DNA of 64,000 nt from Spongorhabdus nitratireducens (GTDB lineage: Bacteria > Pseudomonadota > Gammaproteobacteria > Pseudomonadales > Endozoicomonadaceae). Positions 17,055 to 25,791 of the stretch are shown here, piece after piece. Position 1 is the stretch's first letter. Each line of letters begins with the position of its first letter. The position numbers and the translations under genes were made by a program. The notes under the pieces are model-generated. The model was given only the letters and a program-made list of their open reading frames with translations. It was not told where the DNA came from and did no database searches. Where the stretch lies: the NCBI GenBank assembly GCA_947387575.1, contig CANDOC010000001.1, positions 434,001 through 498,000 of the forward strand, given 5' to 3'.

Positions 17055-19304
17055 TCAAGTCACCGCAAGCTTTGATTGCTGATGACTCTGTCGGTAATTC
17101 CTGAACAGGATAGCGATAACAATTGAACCGGCCGGAAGCACCAGCCAGAACTGTGAACCCACCAGCGCCAGTCCGGCAATGGTAAGAATGGTCTTTTCAG
17201 CCCGCTGAATCGGGGCGCAGAAGAAACCGATATACGCCGATGACAGCGCCAGAATACACAACACTCCGCTGATCATGGCCAGTACAAACTCCGACCAGCT
17301 GAAATCAAGGAACAGCAGACTGGGGGCATAGACAAACATAAACGGCACCAGTGCTTTACCCATAGAGAGCCGGAATGCGGTGGTTCCTGTCCGCATCGGA
17401 TCGGAACCGGAGATACCGGCACCGGCATAAGCGGCAAGCGCAACCGGCGGTGTGACATCGGCCAGTACACCGTAATAGAAAATAAAGAAGTGGGTTGCCA
17501 GCAGCACAATGCCAAATTCGTCCAGCGCCGGTGCCACGATTGAAGCCAGAATAATATAAGTTGGAGTTGTTGGAATCCCCGCGCCCATCAGAATACAGGC
17601 GACAGCAACCAGAATCAGGGCAATAAACAGGGTGGTCGATTGCTGATCCAGCAGCTCGAACGGTACTGCCAGGGTGACCCAGGCACCGAAATCAGTGGCC
17701 AGCTGTACGATAGCACCGGAGAACTTGAAGCCCAGCCCGGTGAGGGTTGTTACACCCAGCAGGAAGCCCACGCAGGCACAGGCAGCGGTAATGGCAATCG
17801 ACTGTTTGGCACCTTCTTCAAGACTGGTAACCAGACGTCTTGGAGTCAGAACACTTTCACTGTCCAGTTTATCCAGGCCGAGCGGTTTCAGCAGCAGCGG
17901 AATATAGGAGCAGACAATAGTCAGGATGATGCCCCAGAAGGCTGCAAGGAACGGCGTAAACTGCATGAGCAGCAGGGTCACCATGACAATCAACGGAATG
18001 GTCTGGTGCCAGTGACGGGCCATAACATCACGAAAACGCGGAATATCTTCTGCCGGCATTCCTTCAAGGCCAAGACGACGTGCTTCAAAGTGCACCATGC
18101 AGAGCGTTGCCAGATAGTGGAACGCTGCCGGAATCACGGCGATAAGAATCAGCTCGTTATACGGCACCCCCAGCATTTCCGACATAACGAAAGCGGAAGC
18201 ACCCATAATCGGCGGTGTAATCTGTCCGCCACAGGATGAGGCTGCTTCGGTTGCAGCGGCAAAGCGGCCACTGAAGCCATAACGCTGCATCATGGGAATG
18301 GTAAAGGCGCCAGTGGTCACCGTATTGGCAACCGGCGAACCTGAAATCATGCCGAAAAAGCCGGATGACACCACAGAAACCTTGGCCGGACCGCCGGAGT
18401 AACGGCCTGCCAGCAGTGTTGCCAGTTCAATAAACAGCTGTCCAAGACCCGAAGCCTGAGCCAGAACACCGAACAGTACAAAGTGAAAAACGTAGGTCGC
18501 AACAACACCGATGGCAATGCCGTAAATACCTTCAGTGCCCAGATACAGGTGCTCAACCAGGCGAATAATGTCGTATCCACGATGAGCCAGCGGTCCCGGC
18601 AGTTCAGGCCCGAACATTGCGTACAACAGTGATAATACACCAATAATCGACAGCGACTCGCCCATGGTTCGGCGGGCACCTTCAACCACGAGCATGATGG
18701 CCATACCGCCCATCAGGTAGTCCATGGTTTGGGGGAAGCCGACATTGATAATGAAAATATCGTCGAAGAAATAGACCAGGTAACCAGAAAAAGCAGCACC
18801 CATAATCGCCAGCGGCCAGTCGAGCCAGCCCGGTTTATGGCTGCGCCCGCCCAGCAATGACAGGGGCAGGGCAGACAGAGCCATCATGCCGGCAAAGATA
18901 TAGATACCGGCATGCATCAGCGGTGAGAGTTCATTCCCGAGGGAGTTACCCAGCTGTCGGGCAATCAACAGGTAGAACAGGCCATAGGCCAGTCCCAGCG
19001 CGGTGCCAACGACCGGTCTTTTAGCGGCGCGTCGTGGAAAAACAAGGAATAACAATCCCATAATCAGCGTCATATGGACGGTGCGATGGGAGACTTCATT
19101 CAGCAGGCCAAAACCGGCGGTATAAATATGAAAGACACTCAGCGCAACGCAGGTCAGCGTTACAAAGTGCTTTAGTCCGCCACGTAGATCACGGAAGTTA
19201 CTCTCGTTGTCGTATTCCTTGATCAGGTTATCCAGATCCTGCTGGTGCATTTCCGGCACGCCCGGCGAGGAACCCTTGGCTCCCGCTATGCTGTCTGCGC
19301 TCAT
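17055..19304 (-). CDS. TRAP transporter fused permease (DctQ-DctM), TAXI type
   Basis: At 749 residues this is the fused 4TM/12TM membrane protein that works with TAXI binding proteins. It is highly hydrophobic with about 16-17 membrane segments. Conserved DctM patterns include GMISGSPVANTVTTGAFTIP, CGGQITPPIMGASAFVMSE and MGAGIPTTPTYIILASIVAP. The complex imports organic acids or amino acids using the sodium or proton gradient. The ATG overlaps the stop of the DUF1850 gene by 4 bases, and the TAXI gene lies upstream, so the four genes hutG-like, taxi, DUF1850 and permease form an operon. Substrate is not readable from the permease. Confidence 0.93.
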   Translation of the reverse strand: MSADSIAGAKGSSPGVPEMHQQDLDNLIKEYDNESNFRDLRGGLKHFVTLTCVALSVFHIYTAGFGLLNEVSHRTVHMTLIMGLLFLVFPRRAAKRPVVGTALGLAYGLFYLLIARQLGNSLGNELSPLMHAGIYIFAGMMALSALPLSLLGGRSHKPGWLDWPLAIMGAAFSGYLVYFFDDIFIINVGFPQTMDYLMGGMAIMLVVEGARRTMGESLSIIGVLSLLYAMFGPELPGPLAHRGYDIIRLVEHLYLGTEGIYGIAIGVVATYVFHFVLFGVLAQASGLGQLFIELATLLAGRYSGGPAKVSVVSSGFFGMISGSPVANTVTTGAFTIPMMQRYGFSGRFAAATEAASSCGGQITPPIMGASAFVMSEMLGVPYNELILIAVIPAAFHYLATLCMVHFEARRLGLEGMPAEDIPRFRDVMARHWHQTIPLIVMVTLLLMQFTPFLAAFWGIILTIVCSYIPLLLKPLGLDKLDSESVLTPRRLVTSLEEGAKQSIAITAACACVGFLLGVTTLTGLGFKFSGAIVQLATDFGAWVTLAVPFELLDQQSTTLFIALILVAVACILMGAGIPTTPTYIILASIVAPALDEFGIVLLATHFFIFYYGVLADVTPPVALAAYAGAGISGSDPMRTGTTAFRLSMGKALVPFMFVYAPSLLFLDFSWSEFVLAMISGVLCILALSSAYIGFFCAPIQRAEKTILTIAGLALVGSQFWLVLPAGSIVIAILFRNYRQSHQQSKLAVT

Positions 19305-19822
19305 GGTATGTGCTCTGATTCTTTACAGTGATCCACTGGCGCAATACGCAAGCCAGTATCCGGCCACTGATTTAGATTTATTGTTTGGTGTTGAAGATGA
19401 AGCCGGTTTTGAAAGCGCTGGTCTGTCCGCACAATCAAATCGTGAATCGGGCGTTGCAGATGTAATATAAATTTGCCGTCACGATGTTCAAAAGCCAGTG
19501 CATCCGGTTCATCCTGCAGGGATGGCAGCCCCTGACCATGGGCAATAAAATGCTCGGCGGTTTGTACTATCCGGCTCCTGTTCTTATCGCCATCGTGAAT
19601 CTGATAAAAATCAGTTACAGGCGTCAGGGATACCGAGTGAATAAATGAAAGTGCAAACCGGTTGTCAGTCAGGGGAATGCATGCCAGCTGTTGCTCCACC
19701 CGATAGTCGTCTATCTGCAGCGAAACGGCGCTGGCACAACCGGCTGACAGCATCAATGCTGCAGCCAGTAGCAGGGCGTGCTTACTTGATAATGCCTTTT
19801 TCACGGTAGTAACGTTCTGCAC
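19301..19822 (-). CDS. DUF1850 protein of the TRAP operon
   Basis: A 173-residue exported protein of the DUF1850 type, a family almost always placed between a TAXI binding protein and a fused TRAP permease. The N terminus has a hydrophobic stretch ending LMLSAGC, which could be a lipoprotein signal, though Ser at -3 is not ideal. The conserved block FALSFIHSVSLTPVTDFY is visible. The annotated start is a GTG that overlaps the TAXI gene by 41 bases; a later start is possible. The stop overlaps the permease ATG by 4 bases, implying translational coupling. The molecular role of the family is unknown. Confidence 0.8.
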   Translation of the reverse strand: MQNVTTVKKALSSKHALLLAAALMLSAGCASAVSLQIDDYRVEQQLACIPLTDNRFALSFIHSVSLTPVTDFYQIHDGDKNRSRIVQTAEHFIAHGQGLPSLQDEPDALAFEHRDGKFILHLQRPIHDLIVRTDQRFQNRLHLQHQTINLNQWPDTGLRIAPVDHCKESEHIP

Positions 19823-20750
19823 CCGGGTGTAAAGGAATAGAGACAGATTCCAGCGCCTTTTCGATGCTGATTTCCTTACCCTTTACATGCACCTTGGCCA
19901 GTGTATCGGTGTTTTCATACAGGGCCTTGGTGACGGCGTAAGCGATATCGTCCGACAGGTCGGCGTGGGTGGCCCAGACAGCACGTACCGCCAGAGTCTG
20001 AACATCCTTGTCGATACCTTTGTAAGTACCTGCCGGCAGGGTGGTGGCCGCATAGTAAGGTTGCTTCTCCAGCAGTTTTTCTACCGGTTCGCCGACCAGA
20101 GGTACCAGACTGACAGCATGGCCGTTGGACAGCTCAACGATGGATGCAGTCGGAGAACCGGCGGTGATCAGAGAGGCATCCAGGTTACCATCCTTGATCT
20201 TTTCAGCAGACTGGGAGAACGAAGAGTAATCTTCCTTGATGTCGTCACGGTCCATGCCGTGTACGGCAAGCAGGTCACCCAGCAGCTGCCACTGACCTGA
20301 ACCGGGAGAACCGGAGCTGACAGTGCGGCCTTTCAGATCGGAAAACTTGTTGATACCCGGCTGGGCAACCAGCTGTACAGTTTCCGGATATAGTGCACCC
20401 AGCGCCCGCAGGTTTTTGATCGGCTTGTTCTTGAACTGGTTTTTACCGTTATAGGCGGCATCCAGTACGTCTGCAGCAACAAATGCGGATTCAATCGCAC
20501 CCCGGCTCAGCAGACCGGCGTTAGCCACAGAAGCATTACCGGTCTCAGCGGTTGCGGAAAGTTTTTTCCCTTCCAGCTCTGCATTATTGGAGATGACCTG
20601 TGCCAGCATTCCCCCCAGCGGATAATAAGTACCGCCGGTGCCACCGGTCGCGATTCCAAAGAATACCCGCTCCTGAGCCTGCGCTGCTCCAGTCGCCAGT
20701 CCTGCCGACAAGGCTGCTGAAATCAGAAGTGTCTTTAGTTTTGTTTTCAT
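19782..20750 (-). CDS. TAXI-family TRAP substrate-binding protein
   Basis: The 322-residue periplasmic binding protein has a signal peptide (LKTLLISAALSAGLATGAAQAQE) and the TAXI hallmark FGIATGGTGGTYYPLGGMLA. Other family features are LGALYPETVQLVAQPGI, GRTVSSGSPGSGQWQLL and LHPGAERYYREKGI at the C terminus. TAXI proteins bind amino acids or organic acids such as glutamate. The ATG at 20750 is chosen because AGGAAG lies upstream and the signal peptide begins there; the longer frame to 20801 is not supported. It is the second gene of the operon behind the HutG-like gene. Confidence 0.93.
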   Translation of the reverse strand: MKTKLKTLLISAALSAGLATGAAQAQERVFFGIATGGTGGTYYPLGGMLAQVISNNAELEGKKLSATAETGNASVANAGLLSRGAIESAFVAADVLDAAYNGKNQFKNKPIKNLRALGALYPETVQLVAQPGINKFSDLKGRTVSSGSPGSGQWQLLGDLLAVHGMDRDDIKEDYSSFSQSAEKIKDGNLDASLITAGSPTASIVELSNGHAVSLVPLVGEPVEKLLEKQPYYAATTLPAGTYKGIDKDVQTLAVRAVWATHADLSDDIAYAVTKALYENTDTLAKVHVKGKEISIEKALESVSIPLHPGAERYYREKGIIK

Positions 20751-20797
20751 TTGACTTCCTTCAATTATGAGCGCTGATTTACGCCCGGTTTGCCGGT

Positions 20798-21796
20798 TCA
20801 CACCGGTAATTCTGTAAGCATCCGGTTGGCCAGAACGGCAGCAGTTCTGGCTGTTACGCCTTGCAGATCACAGGCTGGATTCAGTTCGGTAATCTCAACC
20901 AGTGGTAATCCATGCCGGCACTGCCCGGCACTGGTAATGACCTGTTGTATCACCTGTTCAATCACATTCAGACTTACCCCGCGACTGGCTGGCGCACTCA
21001 CGCCGGGAGCCTGATAGTGCGGCAACACATCCATATCAATCGTCAGGTAGAGTACGTCGACTGTGCGGGAAAAATCGTCTATCTCGCGACGTATTTGCTC
21101 CAGTGCACCTTCACCCATCTGGTCATCTGTGCGGTATTTCACGCCCCATGCCTCGGCCCGGTCAAACAGTGTCGCGGTATTGGATTCCCGGGCAACACCC
21201 AGGCAGAAGTAAGCAAAGTTTTTCTCACCCACGAGTTCCCGAATCTGGAAGAAAGGGGTACCCGACGAGCCTACTCCTGTATCCGGACCTGCATCCGGTT
21301 TACGCAAGTCAAAATGTGCATCAAGGTTAATGATGCCGATCCTGCTTTCTGCGCCCAGCGCGCGATAAAGACCACAGAAACTGCCATAGGCGGTTTCATG
21401 TCCGCCTCCGATAACCAGTAAACGGGAAACCTGAGGCAGTGCCTGCTCAACCTGAATCGCCAGTTGCTGCTGGGCGGCTTCGAGTTCATCGCCCTCAGCC
21501 TGCACATTACCAAAATCCCATAAGCGACGATGAGCTGCATTTTGGTCTGCAGGGTGCCAGGCCATATTTCCGAGCTGTTTGCGTAAAGCTTCCGGCCCTG
21601 CAGCCGCACCCGGACGACCAAGATTACGCTTTACCCCGATATCACAACAAAAGCCGATAAGACCGGTATGCGTTGCGGGCGTTGGTTGATTGTTATTTTC
21701 GGCGACATCAACGCGATGATGCCAGCGTTGAGCCCGTTCAGGGTTGTCCTGATCGCTTCGTCCCTGCCATGGGCGCTGCGGTAGAATTGTTGTCAT
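20798..21796 (-). CDS. hutG: Formimidoylglutamase-like ureohydrolase (HutG family)
   Basis: The 332-residue protein belongs to the arginase/agmatinase superfamily. Metal-ligand motifs are GGGHETAYG, NLDAHFDLRKP and TIDMDVLP, and the HutG-type blocks GVKRNLGRPGAAAGP, SSGTPFFQIREL and APGVSAPASRGV are all present. HutG splits N-formimino-L-glutamate to glutamate and formamide using manganese. The ATG at 21796 is chosen because AGGG lies upstream; the frame extends to 21826. No other histidine-degradation genes are here. Instead it leads a TRAP operon, divergent from an IclR, FAD oxidase and RidA set, so it may act on an imported formimino or guanidino compound. Confidence 0.85.
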   Translation of the reverse strand: MTTILPQRPWQGRSDQDNPERAQRWHHRVDVAENNNQPTPATHTGLIGFCCDIGVKRNLGRPGAAAGPEALRKQLGNMAWHPADQNAAHRRLWDFGNVQAEGDELEAAQQQLAIQVEQALPQVSRLLVIGGGHETAYGSFCGLYRALGAESRIGIINLDAHFDLRKPDAGPDTGVGSSGTPFFQIRELVGEKNFAYFCLGVARESNTATLFDRAEAWGVKYRTDDQMGEGALEQIRREIDDFSRTVDVLYLTIDMDVLPHYQAPGVSAPASRGVSLNVIEQVIQQVITSAGQCRHGLPLVEITELNPACDLQGVTARTAAVLANRMLTELPV

Positions 21797-21849
21797 ATCC
21801 GCACCCTGATTAAAATTCGAAGTCATATAAACATAATTAAATGACTTTC

Positions 21850-21905
21850 AAAACACATATATCTACATCATGATTCATATATAAATCATGAATTTATATG
21901 TGAAT
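21850..21905. promoter_or_regulatory. Candidate IclR operator region between divergent operons
   Basis: The 200-base divergent gap between the HutG-like and IclR genes is A+T rich. It contains CACATATA near 21854 and its mirrored TATATGTG near 21895, enclosing repeated motifs ATCATGATTCAT and AAATCATGAATT. Such nested dyads suit IclR-type dimers or tetramers. This is an inference from symmetry and position. Confidence 0.35.
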
Positions 21906-21999
21906 AAAAAACATTAAAAAAATAAAAATTATCACTATGCGAGAAGACTGAAGCAGGGTTCCTTTTTTATAGTGATAGCAGACCATGGAGCAGTAACTG

Positions 22000-22797
22000 A
22001 TGAGTCGAAGCTCGCCGCATTTCTTTCCTGAAAGTGGAATCCAGACCCTGGATCGCAGCATGTTACTGGTGGAGCTGGTTGCCCGTTCCGGCAACCGGGG
22101 TATGACCGCAGAGCAGCTGGAAGAAGCCAGCGGGTTCTCCATGGCAACGGTGTACCGAATGACCCAGGCCCTGAAGAAACTGGGGCTGTTAAGGCAACTC
22201 AGAAACCGGGGGCCATATTTGTTGGGTCATCAGCTGATTGTATGGGGCAGTGCTGCCGGCCAGACCCAGCATATCAAGCGGGCCGCAGCTGAACCCCTGC
22301 GCTGTCTGGTTGAGCAGTTCAATGAGAGTTTTTTCCTGTTTGTACCGGATGGCTTGAATGTACTTTGTCTCGATATAAAAGACGGCAGCAGTCCGGCCCG
22401 CAGTTATGCCCGAAATATCGGTAGCCGCATTCGCCATGGGCTGGGGCAGGCATCGATTGCGATTCTCAGTCATTTGGGTGATGAAGAGTACGAGCAGATT
22501 CTGTCGCACAACAGTATCTCGCTACAGCGCAACTTTGGCATCAACCGCCACGATATTGATCAGGCTGTGAGCATGTGCCGGCATCTGGGCATTACCGGTG
22601 GAGTAGAAGGGCGTCACCCGCCTGAATTTACCGGTCTGGCCAGTCCGATTCTTGATCCGCTGGGACAACCGGTTGCGGCACTCAGCTGTAGTTTGCCAAG
22701 GCATCATCTGACGGAAACAAATTACCGTTCGATGTGTGTCTGGCTGCGAGATCAGAGCAACAAAATAGAACAACAACTCTTTGGCAACAACCAATAA
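22000..22797 (+). CDS. IclR-family transcriptional regulator
   Basis: The 265-residue protein has the IclR winged helix (about 12-75: TLDRSMLLVELVARSGNRG, LEEASGFSMATVYRMTQAL) and a C-terminal effector domain with SRIRHGLGQASIAILSHLG and FTGLASPILDPLGQPVAALS. It is divergent from the HutG-TRAP operon and 13 bases upstream of the FAD oxidase, the usual place for a local regulator of both. It is only distantly similar to the other IclR protein in the window. GGAG lies 9 bases before the ATG. Confidence 0.9.
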   Translation: MSRSSPHFFPESGIQTLDRSMLLVELVARSGNRGMTAEQLEEASGFSMATVYRMTQALKKLGLLRQLRNRGPYLLGHQLIVWGSAAGQTQHIKRAAAEPLRCLVEQFNESFFLFVPDGLNVLCLDIKDGSSPARSYARNIGSRIRHGLGQASIAILSHLGDEEYEQILSHNSISLQRNFGINRHDIDQAVSMCRHLGITGGVEGRHPPEFTGLASPILDPLGQPVAALSCSLPRHHLTETNYRSMCVWLRDQSNKIEQQLFGNNQ

Positions 22798-22810
22798 CAA
22801 GGAACCCGTC

Positions 22811-24082
22811 ATGTCATCTCCATCGCATCCCTGCTATCGGCGTCCCTGTGGCTGGCTCGATCTTGCAGATGATGGTGTGCGACGACCGGAACTAACCGGT
22901 GACTGCCACTATGATGCGATTGTCGTCGGGGCAGGGTATACCGGCCTGGGTATTGGCAGGCGACTTGCCGAAAATAACCCGCAACAAAATATCGCGGTCC
23001 TTGAGGCCGATTGTGTGGGTGGCGGTTCTCCCGGTCGTAACTCAGGGTTTGTTATTGAAAATGCCTTTACAGCTTCCAGTCCGGATAAAGCCGGGGCTCT
23101 TTATCAGTTGTACCGCAAAGCCCATGCAGATCTGATGCAGGTAGCAGGGATGGCGGATGACAGCAGTTCACAGCATATGATCAAGGCGGCAGCGACGAAA
23201 CGGGGTGAAACAGCGCTGAGTCGTCTGGGAGATTTTCTGCAACGCAGTGGACAACCCTGGGAGCCACTTGATGCCAGTGCACTTTATAAACTGACAGGTT
23301 CCAGCTATTACCGTGCGGCGATAAAGCTGAAGGGTAACCGGCTGCTGAATCCGGCACTGCTGATTCGTAATATTGCCGACCATATGCCGGCAAATATTGC
23401 CCTGTATGAAAACTCACCGGTACTGGCAATAGAGCCCTGTTCTACTGGATGGGTGGCACGAACAGCAAAAGGCACAATTAAAGCCCCGAAACTGTTTCTG
23501 GCCAATAATGCCTTTATCAAGGGGCTGGGTATTGGTCGGCCCTATAGCGTCACAATCTATACCTATGCCGGTATTACCGCGCCACTTGCAGCAGATGAAC
23601 AGCAGCAGGTGCTTGGTCAGGGACAATGGGGGCTGTTGCCCGCGCACCGGCTGGGGACAACCTTTCGTACGACAGATGATGGCCGTTTGCTGGTACGTGG
23701 CATGTATGGCTATGAAAAAGAGGGCTGTGATGAGATTCCCCGACTGTTACAGCAAAGCCTTGTCAGACGTTTTCCCGAGATTAAAAGTGCCGGCCAGCTG
23801 ACTGACTGGTGGGGAGGCACGACTTCGCTGACCCTGAATGGTGCCCCGCTATGGGGTGAGATAAAACCCGGTCTGTTTGTTTCCGCCGGCTGCAATGGTG
23901 TCGGAGTAGTAAAAGGCTGGTTACTGGGGCAGGCACTGGCTGACCTGTCTGCAGCAATGAATAAAATTGATATCCCCGGACTTTTTGGCCGCCCGCAGTG
24001 GATGCCACCTGAGCCGTTTCGTAAACCGGGATTTCTGATTGCCAGTAAGTTTGAGAAAAAACTGGCGGGCGCCGAAATCTGA
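22811..24082 (+). CDS. FAD-dependent amine oxidoreductase (DAO family, PuuB-like)
   Basis: The protein (423 residues from the ATG at 22811) has a dinucleotide-binding fold near the N terminus, DAIVVGAGYTGLGIGRRLAE, followed by VLEADCVGGGSPGRNSGFV, the pattern of the gamma-glutamylputrescine oxidase/DAO group. The C terminus has LFVSAGCNGVGVVKGWLLG, the second FAD contact. Such enzymes oxidise amines or amino acids to imines with release of hydrogen peroxide. AAGGA precedes the start. A RidA protein, which hydrolyses reactive imines, follows 57 bases later, consistent with imine-producing chemistry. The substrate is unknown. Confidence 0.85.
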   Translation: MSSPSHPCYRRPCGWLDLADDGVRRPELTGDCHYDAIVVGAGYTGLGIGRRLAENNPQQNIAVLEADCVGGGSPGRNSGFVIENAFTASSPDKAGALYQLYRKAHADLMQVAGMADDSSSQHMIKAAATKRGETALSRLGDFLQRSGQPWEPLDASALYKLTGSSYYRAAIKLKGNRLLNPALLIRNIADHMPANIALYENSPVLAIEPCSTGWVARTAKGTIKAPKLFLANNAFIKGLGIGRPYSVTIYTYAGITAPLAADEQQQVLGQGQWGLLPAHRLGTTFRTTDDGRLLVRGMYGYEKEGCDEIPRLLQQSLVRRFPEIKSAGQLTDWWGGTTSLTLNGAPLWGEIKPGLFVSAGCNGVGVVKGWLLGQALADLSAAMNKIDIPGLFGRPQWMPPEPFRKPGFLIASKFEKKLAGAEI

Positions 24083-24139
24083 ACCCCAAATACTTACCTT
24101 CAAAGAATTACCTATAACAAAAAGCAAGGAGTTCTGCTT

Positions 24140-24517
24140 GTGATTACGACTGTCAAAACCGACCTTTACGATTCTCCCTCTCCTCTGGAATGGGCGACTA
24201 TCGGCAACGGTATTCTGTTTACGGCGCAAATTCCAATCGATGCAAAAGGTCAGGTTGTTGAAGGGGGAATTGAAGCCCAGGCTCGTCAGACGCTGGATAA
24301 TCTCAAGCACACCCTGGAAAAGGCGGGAGCCGGCATGGCCAACCTGACTCAGGTTTTGATCTATGTGACTGACAAAAGCTATCTGCCCACGGTCAACAAA
24401 GTCTATGCAGAGTATTTCACCCCACCTTACCCTAACCGGGCAGCAATGGTGATTGCGGGACTGGCACGTGATGAAATGCTGGTCGAGATGGTGGCTTATG
24501 CTGCGGTTGAAAGCTGA
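24140..24517 (+). CDS. RidA-family (YjgF/YER057c/UK114) protein
   Basis: The 125-residue protein has the RidA layout: GNGILFTAQIPIDAKGQVVE, ARQTLDNLKHTLEKAGAGM, VLIYVTDKSYLPTVNKVYAE and PPYPNRAAMVIAGLARDEML with the conserved R that binds the substrate carboxylate. The final Glu region is MVAYAAVES. RidA proteins hydrolyse reactive enamines and imines. It starts with GTG preceded by AAGGAG, and follows the FAD oxidase, so it probably clears that enzyme's imine product. Confidence 0.9.
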   Translation: MITTVKTDLYDSPSPLEWATIGNGILFTAQIPIDAKGQVVEGGIEAQARQTLDNLKHTLEKAGAGMANLTQVLIYVTDKSYLPTVNKVYAEYFTPPYPNRAAMVIAGLARDEMLVEMVAYAAVES

Positions 24518-24551
24518 ATAAAGGCTGCAGGCCTTTAGCGGGAAAGATAAA

Positions 24552-24577
24552 ACAGCCACAGTTTTGTCTGTGGCTGT
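24552..24577. terminator. Bidirectional terminator hairpin
   Basis: ACAGCCACAG and CTGTGGCTGT form a perfect 10-bp stem around a short TTTTGT loop, between the convergent ridA-like and GNAT genes. Confidence 0.65.
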
Positions 24578-24597
24578 ATGCGCTCAAAAACACATTA

Positions 24598-25017
24598 TCA
24601 GGCAGCGGCCTGTTTTTTGGATAACCGCTTATACATCCCTTCGGCTTCCGGTGATGTTTTCTGATAGCCAAGCTTTTCATAAAACCCGGGTTTGTCGGCA
24701 ATCATGGAGACATAAGAGCCATCGCATGCTGCCGTCTCAAGCCAGCCGTCCAGCAGAGCCATGACCAGTTTGCCGATTCCTTCCCCCTGATAGTCAGGAT
24801 CAACGGCGATATCAACAATCTCAAAGAAACAGCCGCCATCACCAATAATCCGGCCCATGGCAACCAGCTGTTCCCCCTTGCGGAAATGCACCGCATACAG
24901 CGAGTTGGGCAGGCCGATTGCGGCAGCTTCCAGTGATTTGGGTGACAGTCCGGCACGTTTCCTCAGTTCAACATATTCGTCCGGAGCAGGTGGTAATTCA
25001 ACGATGCGGTATTCCAT
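24598..25017 (-). CDS. GNAT N-acetyltransferase
   Basis: A single-domain GNAT of 139 residues: NSLYAVHFRKGEQLVAMGR, FFEIVDIAVDPDYQGEGIGK with the Q-G-E-G-I-G CoA loop, and the C-terminal block DKPGFYEKLGYQ. It resembles the small YjdJ/AaaT-like acetyltransferases; the substrate is unknown. The short 41-residue frame upstream ends 8 bases before the ATG and may be co-transcribed with it. Confidence 0.85.
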   Translation of the reverse strand: MEYRIVELPPAPDEYVELRKRAGLSPKSLEAAAIGLPNSLYAVHFRKGEQLVAMGRIIGDGGCFFEIVDIAVDPDYQGEGIGKLVMALLDGWLETAACDGSYVSMIADKPGFYEKLGYQKTSPEAEGMYKRLSKKQAAA

Positions 25018-25025
25018 AGCTATTA

Positions 25026-25151
25026 TTATTTTACCTTCACATCTCGGTAAATGACGGGGCGGGTATTGGTGAAGTCGTTTTCCTGTCTGGCTTCTTCACG
25101 TTTCCACTCCCTGATTTTTTTCTTGCCTGAAGATGTATCCAGGGTTGCCAT
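25026..25151 (-). CDS. Possible 41-residue small protein upstream of the GNAT gene
   Basis: A short frame begins ATG at 25151 and ends TAA at 25026. The product is very hydrophilic and basic (MATLDTSSGKKKIREWKRE, then TRPVIYRDVKVK) and contains no membrane or signal segment. It lies 8 bases before the GNAT start on the same strand in an otherwise empty 236-base gap. I see no clear ribosome site, so it could be a chance frame or a remnant of a longer gene. Confidence 0.3.
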   Translation of the reverse strand: MATLDTSSGKKKIREWKREEARQENDFTNTRPVIYRDVKVK

Positions 25152-25253
25152 TGTTAATCTGGTTTGTACGAGATCGTCGCTATTTTCTCAGGGTTTTCCG
25201 AAGGAGGAAATAGCTTTTGCAGATTTTCCCTTTCCGGCATTACAGCACCTCTA

Positions 25254-25694
25254 TTACAGTACCTCGGCGATCAGTCGCTCGCCGTGGCGATTATTCATGG
25301 AGAGAAAGCGACAGACCAGCATTGGCGGTATCGCCAGACCAAAACCACCGAAAAACATCATGCCGCTGTATTTACTGATTTCGATTCCTTGTGCAATGGC
25401 TGCAACAAAGCCGCTCAGCCCACCGGCCATCAGTGTCAGGCCAATGGCCGCGAAGAAAACATGGGGTTGGGTCAGGCGAAAGGCAAAAGCTGTAGGCCGA
25501 TAGGCTTGCCATTGTTTCAAAGGAATCCGGAACGAACCGGCAAGTAATAACAGTATTCCTGACATAATGCCCAGTGGCAGCAGTGAAATCACTTCCCGCC
25601 AGGTACTGAAGGCACCGGATATCACATCCTGCTCGCAGGCCAGGGTTCCGGTGAGGGTCAGACAAATAAACAGTGCAAGATTAACATGAAGCAT
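25254..25694 (-). CDS. Small integral membrane protein, unknown function
   Basis: This 146-residue protein has about four hydrophobic segments: residues 3-20, 36-54 (LLPLGIMSGILLLLAGSF), 78-102 (VFFAAIGLTLMAGGLSGFVAA) and 110-130 (GMMFFGGFGLAIPPMLVCR). The first may be a signal or anchor. I do not recognise the family. It is a single gene between two minus-strand genes with no clear functional link. Confidence 0.6.
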   Translation of the reverse strand: MLHVNLALFICLTLTGTLACEQDVISGAFSTWREVISLLPLGIMSGILLLLAGSFRIPLKQWQAYRPTAFAFRLTQPHVFFAAIGLTLMAGGLSGFVAAIAQGIEISKYSGMMFFGGFGLAIPPMLVCRFLSMNNRHGERLIAEVL

Positions 25695-25791
25695 TTTTTA
25701 TTATTCTCTTGTCTGGCAATTCACACTGCCAGACAAGGGTTATGCTCATCGCTTGCCGGCAGGCCGGAAACAAAACATTCCGGCCCTACCA

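Noticed and set aside
17640-18239. 199-residue plus-strand frame
   Set aside because: It is antisense to the TRAP permease and has no recognisable domain or ribosome site.
25051-25503. 150-residue plus-strand frame over the gap and membrane-protein gene
   Set aside because: It overlaps antisense to the 146-residue membrane protein, has no family features and no good start site.
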